From contig JALGXV010000001.1 of the NCBI GenBank assembly GCA_029821885.1, forward strand, positions 1-45,816: DNA of 45,816 nucleotides, read 5' to 3'. A program made the translations under genes and the position numbers. The DNA comes from Candidatus Hebobacteria bacterium. GTDB taxonomy: Bacteria > Armatimonadota > Hebobacteria > Hebobacterales > Hebobacteraceae. This document shows, piece by piece, positions 38,610 to 45,816 of the stretch; position 1 is the stretch's first letter; every line of letters starts with the position of its first letter. The notes under the pieces are model-generated. The model saw nothing but the letters and a program-made list of their open reading frames with translations, made no database searches and was not told the DNA's origin.

Positions 38610-40598
38610 TCAGACCTTCTCAACACTCACCGCCACCGGGCGCAACACCGGCACCCCGGTCTCGGAGTCCGCGCCTGGGGGCAGGACCGACGCGGCGGCC
38701 TCCCTCATCACGGCCGACAGCACAACCGCACCGGCATGGACTGCATCGCTCACGTGTACGGCCGCATCCATCTCACCCGTCCGAGCGCGCACGCGGACAC
38801 GGGTGCCCTCCCGCAGCTCGCCCTTCTGGCAGTCCGCTCGGCTCATCCAGAGCTCGGGGAGCTGCTCGCCGCGATCTGCTCCCTGCTGCCGTCTGAGGCC
38901 GACCGCATTGACAACGAGTTTGTCTGCCGCCCACGCACCCAGACTGTGATCTGCGACCAGCACGAAGGGGTACTCCTCATCCACGGTAGGCGCTGCCGGC
39001 TGTGAGACGGATGCTGGTCCCTCCTCTTCCCCCTCGCCGCCGAAACCCGCTCGCTCGGCCGACACGGCGCCGTCGAGCGACCAGCGCACGCCCCAATCTT
39101 CATCCAGCCGCTGGTAGGAGATCTCGGAGTAGATCGGTACCAGCTCAGCGATCTCAGCCATTACCTGCGCGGGCGACGCGTAGTCCATCGGTCGGCCGAG
39201 GCGGCCCGAGAGATCACAGATAATCTCCCAGTCGGCGCGTGCCTCTCCCGGTGGATCCGCGGCTCGTCTGACGCGTTGCACTCGTCGCTCCGTGTTCGTG
39301 AAGGTCCCGTCCTTCTCCGCGAAACTCGCGCCGGGAAGTACGACATGAGCCATCTCTGCCGTTGGCGTGAGGAAGATGTCCTGGACGACCAGGAAATCGG
39401 TGTTGCCGAGGGCCTGGCGGGTCGCGGCCACATCGGGCAAGCTCGACACGGGATCGTCGCCCATCACGAAGAGCGCACGGACCCGTCCCAGCATCTCCCA
39501 CGAGGGAAGACCGGCCTCGCTGGGCAGCGCCGCCCCCCATGCCTCCGCGAACTTGGCGCGAGTGGTCTCCTCACTCACTGGCTGGTACCCGGCCAGGAAG
39601 TACGGAAGGACGCCCATGTCGCGAGCGCCCTGGAAGTTGCAGTAGCTGCTGAGCCACAGCAGGGAGCACCATGAGTCGTCGGCCTCCGACGCCTTGCCGA
39701 AGGCGGACAGGGCCATGAGCGTGTCTGCTCCCTGCGGGCCGAGGCTCGCACCCCTCGTGTAGATCACCAGAGGTTTGTCGGCAGCCGCGAGCGCCTCCCC
39801 TGCTCGTATCACGTCACTCGCGGGCACATCTGTGGCGGCTTCGGTCTGATCCGGGGTGCAGTTGGCCACCGTCGCCGCCAGGCTGTCGCCTTCGGCCGGC
39901 TCTGTCTTTGAGAGCGCAACATGGAGCAGTCCCGCGGCGAGCTGAAGCTCACTTCCCGGCCGCGGTGCGAGGGAGATCTGCGCCAGCTCGCCAAGCTGAC
40001 CCCGGCGAGCCGTGACCTCCACCACAGGCACTCCCGCCTCCGCGGCGCGGAGCACCCGCGCGGCCGCGGCGGGATGTTCCTCGACAGGATCAGTCTGCCA
40101 CAGGAAGACCAGATCGGCTGCCGCGATGTCGTCAAGCCCGGCCGTGCAAAGGCTGAGATGGCGGTACTTCGGGAGGTCGAAGAGGCCGGGGAGCGCATCG
40201 AGCCGGGCGCTGAAGTCTACGTTGTTGGTGCCGAGAGCGGAGCGAGCCAGTTTGGCGAGCAGGTAGTTCTCTTCGTTGGTCGCACGGGCAGACGCCAGCA
40301 CGCCTATGGCGGCGCCGCCGCTCTCCGCCTTAATGGCGGTGAGTCGCTCCCCCACGAGAGAGAGGGCCTCCTCCCAGCTCGCCTGCTGGAGCGACGAGCC
40401 GCGGCGCACGAGCGGGGTGCGCAGCCTTGTCCCGCTGGTGGCTAGCTCGTGGGCATGCCAGCCCTTCGCGCAGAGGCGACCTTGGCCCACCGGGTGACCG
40501 GCGCTGGCCGTCGTCCCCAGCAGCCTGCGGCCCTCTACCTGCAGGTACAGCCCACAGCCACAGCCACAGTAAGGGCAGGTAGTCAGCACATGAGGCAT
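38610..40598 (-). CDS. Molybdopterin oxidoreductase family protein, formate-dehydrogenase-like, apparently lacking the catalytic Cys/Sec
   Basis: N-terminal Fe-S motif 'CPYCGCGCGLYL...LCAKG', FDH-like 'GARDMGVLPYFLAGYQPV', 'MGDDPVSSLPD', 'VVQDIFLTPTAEMAHVVLPGASFAEKDGTFTNTERRVQ'; catalytic-region reading 'NNVDFSARLDALPGLFDL'. Start at MPHVLTTCPYC. Confidence 0.85.
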   Translation of the reverse strand: MPHVLTTCPYCGCGCGLYLQVEGRRLLGTTASAGHPVGQGRLCAKGWHAHELATSGTRLRTPLVRRGSSLQQASWEEALSLVGERLTAIKAESGGAAIGVLASARATNEENYLLAKLARSALGTNNVDFSARLDALPGLFDLPKYRHLSLCTAGLDDIAAADLVFLWQTDPVEEHPAAAARVLRAAEAGVPVVEVTARRGQLGELAQISLAPRPGSELQLAAGLLHVALSKTEPAEGDSLAATVANCTPDQTEAATDVPASDVIRAGEALAAADKPLVIYTRGASLGPQGADTLMALSAFGKASEADDSWCSLLWLSSYCNFQGARDMGVLPYFLAGYQPVSEETTRAKFAEAWGAALPSEAGLPSWEMLGRVRALFVMGDDPVSSLPDVAATRQALGNTDFLVVQDIFLTPTAEMAHVVLPGASFAEKDGTFTNTERRVQRVRRAADPPGEARADWEIICDLSGRLGRPMDYASPAQVMAEIAELVPIYSEISYQRLDEDWGVRWSLDGAVSAERAGFGGEGEEEGPASVSQPAAPTVDEEYPFVLVADHSLGAWAADKLVVNAVGLRRQQGADRGEQLPELWMSRADCQKGELREGTRVRVRARTGEMDAAVHVSDAVHAGAVVLSAVMREAAASVLPPGADSETGVPVLRPVAVSVEKV

Positions 40599-40825
40599 CA
40601 ATTCCCTCGCAACGCGCAACGTTCTATTGTGATCTGCTGCCAAAGACTCGGCTCTGCTGCAGCAGGCACTGCGCTTGGGGCAACTGCCTACGTGTAAACG
40701 AATCCCTGCTGGAAATACTAGTGTGGTGCTGGAACCGCTGTGCGGCTCCTCTCCAATCGCCTCAGGTCAATCGCCTATCCATCTCAGTGTGATCTCAGAC
40801 TCGGCATGAACCGGATTGGCGAGTT

Positions 40826-40841
40826 AGTGATCTTTATCACA
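40826..40841. promoter_or_regulatory. CRP/FNR-family-like palindromic operator (AGTGA-TCTTTA-TCACA)
   Basis: 9/10 positions match TGTGA-N6-TCACA; equally readable as GTGAT-N4-ATCAC. Confidence 0.5.
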
Positions 40842-40853
40842 ATGTCAGCGGCA

Positions 40854-40881
40854 ATGTTACACACTTCTGCTGATTTGTCAA
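40854..40881 (-). promoter_or_regulatory. Putative minus-strand promoter (TTGACA - 16 nt - TAACAT) for the hydrogenase locus
   Basis: Minus-strand TTGACA (40881-40876) and TAACAT (40859-40854). Confidence 0.45.
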
Positions 40882-40961
40882 CCCCCACCTCAGCCGATCT
40901 CCCCGAAGCCGCCGAGGCGACAGGTCACCATCGGCCCTCGTAACGCTTCTTCGAGGTTCCA

Positions 40962-41945
40962 TCACTTCTGCAGCAAGTCCGCTCCCGATTTCACACAGTC
41001 AACTACCTTCGGGAGCTCGGCGCTGTCAGTTTGGACCTGCTCCCCGGCCAACGCAGGCACGAGATCGCCGACCGGCACCCACGTCGTCGCCAGATAGCCG
41101 AGCATCTTCTCCGAGGCATCTCGTCTGGCCACCTCGATCAACCTTCGCACCGCGTCGAGCTCGTTCCAGCCCGCCGGCCACACGCGGAAGCCTCTCTCCT
41201 GGAAGTACGCGATCGAAGGGTAGTCGTCCTGGTCCATCACCTCATAGTGCCAGTCGCACAGGACGATGTCGCGTGCGATCATGTCGATGGCGCCTTCCGT
41301 ATCGTTGTTGCTCCGCTCCCACATGCTGTAGCCGGTGGAGGGCGGCAGGAGTCGATCTCCCCACATCATCATCTCCAGGCCGCGCTTCCTCACCACGTGC
41401 TCATGTAGGTCGTTGACCGCCTTCGCAAACAGCTCTGAATTCGGCGTGCCCTTGCACCGCGGGCACTCGCCAAGCACGAAAACTTCATCCATCCCGACAT
41501 GGAACTGCTCGGCCCCAAAGGCATCCGTCAGCTCATCGATGAGGTCGAAGACTATCTCGTAGACCTCAGGCCGATTTGGGCACCAGCTGTAGAAGTTGTG
41601 GAACTCGAACGCCTCCATGTCCATGTCCGGCGCCTCGTTGAACTCGGGGCGTGCGCGCAGCAAAGCGTGCGGCTTGTCCTTGAACGACTGATGCCCGAGG
41701 CAGTTGTACTCGGGGACGAGCGTGATGCTGTTGTCGCGCGCGAGCTTCGCCAGACGGCGCGCGTCGGCTGCGTCCATCGAGTCCGGCTCGGCCGCCTCCG
41801 GATGGCTCTGGTAGGCGAAGTGGCCGGTGACTCCCAGCACGATCCAGTTGAATCCCAGGCGAGGTGCGATCTCGCCCAGAAGGCGCTCGACCGCAGCTAC
41901 GCCTTCGCGGGAGCGACATCCCACATGGATTCCTCTGCGCTCCAT
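40962..41945 (-). CDS. Glycoside hydrolase family 20-like protein
   Basis: TIM barrel with 'VPEYNCLGHQSF', 'FHVGMDEVFVLGECPRC', 'MMWGDRLL'; start MERRGIHVG. Confidence 0.7.
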   Translation of the reverse strand: MERRGIHVGCRSREGVAAVERLLGEIAPRLGFNWIVLGVTGHFAYQSHPEAAEPDSMDAADARRLAKLARDNSITLVPEYNCLGHQSFKDKPHALLRARPEFNEAPDMDMEAFEFHNFYSWCPNRPEVYEIVFDLIDELTDAFGAEQFHVGMDEVFVLGECPRCKGTPNSELFAKAVNDLHEHVVRKRGLEMMMWGDRLLPPSTGYSMWERSNNDTEGAIDMIARDIVLCDWHYEVMDQDDYPSIAYFQERGFRVWPAGWNELDAVRRLIEVARRDASEKMLGYLATTWVPVGDLVPALAGEQVQTDSAELPKVVDCVKSGADLLQK

Positions 41946-41998
41946 AGTCTGCTCTCCTTCCCATATGCTCCTGCGTCCGCCTTCAGTGCTCGCCGTCC

Positions 41999-43417
41999 TC
42001 AAACAGCTAGATCCCGCTCGGCCTTGGCGTAGATGGCATTCACTTCCCGCAGGCGATCTGATGGCAGGTCGTAGCTGTGCTTGGCCGCCCGCTCCCTCGC
42101 GATCTCCTTGGCGCGATCTCGCACGTCCGGCGCGCCGGCGCCGAGCCATCCCGCCAGCGAGCGGCGCTCGAATGTCCTTGGCAGCCAGTATTCACCCTGG
42201 TACCGGGACAGCGTCGTGTCGAGCGCCAGGAATCCGCGATCCAGGCCGGCTCCCACCTCCATCACGACACCGTCGGGATCGCAGTCGCCGTCGATCCCAC
42301 CGATGAGGCGCTGGGCATGGTCGCGCAACTCGCAGTCGATCACCAACTGCTCCGCGCTGAAGACCTCGTCGAGGGAGAGAGTGCCCGCCCCACCGAACTC
42401 GCAGGCGCCCATGAGCGCGCCGGAGATCATCCCTGCCATCTTCTCCGCGGCCGACTGGGGTCCGGGCAGCTTGGCCTGGCTGCGGATCGCACCGGGAGGC
42501 GGCTCCGGCTCGCCTCCGTGGCAGAACGCGTTGAGCTCCTCGCAGGCGAGTCGGAACAGCATGTCTTCCGGCCCACCGAAGCTCATCGCCATTCCCCGGA
42601 GGTCGAAGGCCATCGCGGCCACCGACCAGCTCACCGGCAGCGCCGTCACCGCCCGCAGCACGATCGCCGAGCCGATGACCTCCGCCACCCCGAGCGCGAG
42701 CGCGTCGGCAATGCGGATCGGCGCCGTTGCACCGACGGACGACATGTTACTGGTGTGGATCCGCTCCAACCGACCGCAAACGCTGAGCACCGACTCCAGC
42801 GACTCGGCGCCGATCGTGAGCGGGCTCACCACGTAGACCGGCAGCGACCGCACCGGCCGCCCCAGCACCTCAGCCATGTCCATGACGTATGGCAGAGACT
42901 CGACCCACTTCGGGTCGACCGCCGCGCTGCCGTGCCGGCAGTACTGCGCCTGGATCTTGTACTGCAGGATCGGTTGCAGGTGGGTAGGTACGTCGCCCGG
43001 GCACCCGGGCACGTGTCCGACAACTCCCTCCTCGTGGAAGCTGTCCACGAGCTTTGCGGCCTCGATCAGTCGGGCTTCCGTGTACGGCACAACCATATCT
43101 GTGTCCAGGTCGTGCACGTGAGTGGGATACTGACATGTGACTAGGCGGAAGGCGGAGCGCTCCTCGAACTGAGTCGCCGGCCCACCCGCGCTCGGGGATC
43201 GTGCTTCCTCCGCGCATTCGGCGATAGCGGCGCGGTCGGGGAAGACGCGCTTCCCCTCGACGCGGAGGCCGGCCCGCTGGGCGGCGTCAAGCGCCCCAGA
43301 GTGAAGGACGCGCAGGCCGTGCTCGGCCAAGATGCGGTATCCGGCCGCACATATCCGCTCGAGTTGCTCGCCTGTCAGGAGCCGGGGTCTGTGGATGCCT
43401 ATCCTGCGCTTGCTCAC
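41999..43417 (-). CDS. Trimethylamine methyltransferase MttB-like protein, no in-frame amber codon
   Basis: 473-codon uninterrupted ORF with MttB-like architecture: 'GYRILAEHGLRVLHSGALDAAQRAGLRVEGKRVFPDRAAI', C-terminal 'LGAGAPDVRDRAKEIARERAAKHSYDLPSDRLREV'. Confidence 0.78.
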   Translation of the reverse strand: MSKRRIGIHRPRLLTGEQLERICAAGYRILAEHGLRVLHSGALDAAQRAGLRVEGKRVFPDRAAIAECAEEARSPSAGGPATQFEERSAFRLVTCQYPTHVHDLDTDMVVPYTEARLIEAAKLVDSFHEEGVVGHVPGCPGDVPTHLQPILQYKIQAQYCRHGSAAVDPKWVESLPYVMDMAEVLGRPVRSLPVYVVSPLTIGAESLESVLSVCGRLERIHTSNMSSVGATAPIRIADALALGVAEVIGSAIVLRAVTALPVSWSVAAMAFDLRGMAMSFGGPEDMLFRLACEELNAFCHGGEPEPPPGAIRSQAKLPGPQSAAEKMAGMISGALMGACEFGGAGTLSLDEVFSAEQLVIDCELRDHAQRLIGGIDGDCDPDGVVMEVGAGLDRGFLALDTTLSRYQGEYWLPRTFERRSLAGWLGAGAPDVRDRAKEIARERAAKHSYDLPSDRLREVNAIYAKAERDLAV

Positions 43418-43468
43418 CTTTGGTCCCTCCTAGTAGAGGAGCGAATGCACCTTGCCGAGATCGCGGCG

Positions 43469-45493
43469 CTACACCTCGCCATGGGTGGCCAATGCCACCA
43501 CCGTCCAGATCCCGACGTTCGTCATGTCCCCCACAATCAGACCGATGGCCAGAGGGACCGTGACTCGATAGAGGCGCAGCCCACCATATCGGATGACGAG
43601 TGACTTCAGCGCCCAGCCGATGAAGAACGGCATGTAGTTCCAGTGCGCTCCCCACGTGTTGGCGGCTATGTATCCCAGCGGGTGGAAGGGCCACCACCAG
43701 AACCGCAGACGCATCATCCCGAGGAAGACCACGACGGCGCCGCCCGCGAAGAAGGCGGCGATGCCGCTTGTGTTCCTGCCGCCGACACCTGGGTCGGACA
43801 GCCAGTTGGCGACCCGGCCGCCCGCGTTGAGCGTCTGCCAGGAGAAGTTGGTGTAGCTCAAGGCGCGGTTGAAGCCCATGAAGCCATGCCGGTACATCAT
43901 TGTCATGGTGAAGTAAGTCGCTGCCAACAGCGCAAGGAGGAAGACGCCGACGATTGCCGCCAGAAGACGTCGGGAGTTGAGGCGGCCGGAGTCAGCAACC
44001 TTGAAGGAGTCCATGACGGTGCCCGGCAGGGCCTCGTACGAGAGGCCCGTCCCGGACTGGAACGACCAATGGGCCGAAACAAGACTCACGAGTTCAGCGC
44101 GTCGGAACGCGTTCGAGCCGATCGTACCCATCAGGAGCTCCTGGAGCTCTATCGGGTAGCAGAGGAATCCCAGCCCGGCTTCCGCCCGCAGGCGGGCCAT
44201 GAGGGTGAAGTAGGCCACCAGGATGCCCATGAACAGGAGGCCGAAAGCGAGGCGGCACCCGGCGAGCCAGCAGAAGTAGAGGAGTCCCGCAAAGGAGATG
44301 ATGAAGGCCGCCAGCGCCCAACGATAGGCGATCGGTTCCTCGGCCAAGTCGTAGGCGCGCTGACGCCCAAGCGCGATGCGTACCACCTGGACCACATAGC
44401 GGCGGGACGTCCACAGAATGAGCGCAAGGAGGGTGAAGGCCGCGCCGCCGCCCTGGAAGTAGGGCGCGGGGAACTCCGGGCCGTACCACTCTGAGGGGAG
44501 CTGCGGCGTGGCGCCGTTGAGAACGGCAAGCACGTGGAGCGCCAGCCGGACGAGCCAGAAGAACCACACCGAGAAGGAGAGCTCGCGCGGCACCAGATAG
44601 GCGATGGCGATCATCCACGGCCAGAGCACCGCCTCGACGCTGCCGAGGCCGGCCCAGGGGCCGACTCTCTGCCAGCGGACGATGGGAACGGGACCGAGGG
44701 GGATAGTCGGAATGGACGGCACTCGCTGCGAGAGGCTATTGACAAAGCTGATCCCCAGGGAGATGGCGACCCCGAGCCAGAAGACCCAACTCAGCGGCAG
44801 TCTTCCGGCCCGCTCCGGCCCGCCTCCCCGCGACTTGTCGACCATCTGGAGGGGAATCTGGGCGAGCGGGAAGCTGAGCCGCTCGTGGGTCACCCACTGC
44901 CGCCGGAAGATGACCATCAGGGAGATCGAAGCGGTGAAGAGGAGCACGATCAGAAGCCAGAGCGCTCCCAGGGCGACCCACCAGGCGGACCATGGAACAC
45001 TGGGCGCTCCCTGGAAGTAGCCGTTGACGACGCCGAAATCGCTCGGCGCAAACCAAGTCGGCACGTACTCGATGAACAGGTGCTCCCAGTGAGGATGTGT
45101 TCGCGCCATGTAGTGGAAGGCGACGTTGCGGGAGAGAGCAATCGGGAAGATGCCATGCCCGATAACGGTGCCGCCCACGAGCACCAGCGAGTAGATCGTC
45201 AGGAGTTCGCGACGTGTTAGTCCGCTCCGCCGGAGCGGCGGCAGCGTCATGAGCGCGGTGAGCAGCAGCAACACCACTACGGGCGCCATTGCTGGAACAC
45301 CTGAAGTCACGTCAGGCAGACGGTACCAGACGATCTCAACGTAGAAAGCGAGGGGCGTGAGAACGACCAGGATGACGTAGGCCAGCAGGACGCTTCGGAG
45401 CGTCACACCACCGGCCCGATCGGTTGTCCCCGCATGGCTCACTGGACCGCCCTGCCCGGCCTGCCTGAGCGCGGGCGCTACCCACTTCAACAC
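43469..45493 (-). CDS. Large polytopic membrane protein, DUF6784/DUF6785-like (copy 2)
   Basis: Collinear similarity to 21742-23709: 'LTPLAFYVEI', 'VPTWFAPSD', 'RQWVTHERLSFPLAQIPLQMV', 'MRLRFWWWPFHPLGY', 'RYGGLRLYRVTVPLAIGLIVGD'. Confidence 0.75.
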   Translation of the reverse strand: MLKWVAPALRQAGQGGPVSHAGTTDRAGGVTLRSVLLAYVILVVLTPLAFYVEIVWYRLPDVTSGVPAMAPVVVLLLLTALMTLPPLRRSGLTRRELLTIYSLVLVGGTVIGHGIFPIALSRNVAFHYMARTHPHWEHLFIEYVPTWFAPSDFGVVNGYFQGAPSVPWSAWWVALGALWLLIVLLFTASISLMVIFRRQWVTHERLSFPLAQIPLQMVDKSRGGGPERAGRLPLSWVFWLGVAISLGISFVNSLSQRVPSIPTIPLGPVPIVRWQRVGPWAGLGSVEAVLWPWMIAIAYLVPRELSFSVWFFWLVRLALHVLAVLNGATPQLPSEWYGPEFPAPYFQGGGAAFTLLALILWTSRRYVVQVVRIALGRQRAYDLAEEPIAYRWALAAFIISFAGLLYFCWLAGCRLAFGLLFMGILVAYFTLMARLRAEAGLGFLCYPIELQELLMGTIGSNAFRRAELVSLVSAHWSFQSGTGLSYEALPGTVMDSFKVADSGRLNSRRLLAAIVGVFLLALLAATYFTMTMMYRHGFMGFNRALSYTNFSWQTLNAGGRVANWLSDPGVGGRNTSGIAAFFAGGAVVVFLGMMRLRFWWWPFHPLGYIAANTWGAHWNYMPFFIGWALKSLVIRYGGLRLYRVTVPLAIGLIVGDMTNVGIWTVVALATHGEV

Positions 45494-45517
45494 GCGCCTT
45501 GACCGGTTCCTTCACGC

Positions 45518-45745
45518 ATGTTCGCGGGGTACGGATGCGAGGAGGACCTGCGTGGGGTCGAGTTCCGCGCCTACGGCGCCGACCCGTTGTGGGACTTGAC
45601 GATATCGGAGAAAGGCATCCGCTTCTTCGAGTTAGGCGGCGAGCTCCCCAGGTTCGCCTACGCACCGGCGAACGTCGCTCCCGGACGATGGGTCCACTCC
45701 TCCTCCCGTGATTGCGGCCGAGAGGGGTCCCATCCATCGAGGTAG
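45518..45745 (+). CDS. Short hypothetical protein, possibly a fragment of a COG3650-like small exported protein
   Basis: 'RAYGADPLWDLTISEKGIRFFELG' is reminiscent of GxEPFWxLxI proteins; no signal peptide and an atypical C-terminus. Confidence 0.25.
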   Translation: MFAGYGCEEDLRGVEFRAYGADPLWDLTISEKGIRFFELGGELPRFAYAPANVAPGRWVHSSSRDCGREGSHPSR

Positions 45746-45816
45746 CAGTCCTCGGTCTGCTCCCGGTCGGTATCAGCCCGACAGAGAGCGGATCAACTCC
45801 AGGTCCAGGTCGCCCT

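Noticed and set aside
38610-40598. Selenocysteine-containing formate dehydrogenase
   Set aside because: The ORF has no in-frame UGA, and the position that would hold Sec/Cys reads Asp.
41999-43417. Pyrrolysine-containing MttB
   Set aside because: There is no in-frame TAG; the ORF is continuous from start to stop.

Overview
The 45.8 kb window is GC-rich bacterial, probably metagenome-derived, sequence. The left ~24.5 kb is a mixed neighbourhood: FtsX-like permease, MFS transporter, cysteine synthase, lytic transglycosylase, XerC/D recombinase, repeat and beta-propeller proteins, sugar-phosphate isomerase/epimerase, alkaline phosphatase, isocitrate dehydrogenase-like, DUF362, GH57, GH18, thioredoxin, a large DUF6784/6785-like membrane protein and RraA-like. 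The right half is almost entirely minus strand. It is dominated by a ~16 kb run that I read as one energy-converting group 4 (Hyf/Hyc-like) [NiFe]-hydrogenase locus: large and small subunits, NuoH-, NuoI- and HyfE-like proteins, three antiporter-like subunits and a maturation protease. Upstream of these genes is an unusual electron-input module made of sulfhydrogenase beta/gamma-type Fe-S and FAD/2Fe-2S proteins plus a formate-dehydrogenase-like molybdopterin protein. In that last protein the position aligning with the catalytic Cys/Sec-His reads Asp-Ala. A histidine kinase with a RegB-like GGxxNP motif and a receiver-only response regulator lie just downstream. Further right are GH20-like, MttB-like and a second DUF6784/6785-like protein. 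One clear data-quality problem was found: a perfect 29-nt Illumina P5 oligo with its poly-T spacer sits inside the xerC/D-like gene. No rRNA, tRNA or CRISPR array was recognised by eye. All family calls come from motif recognition without database searches.
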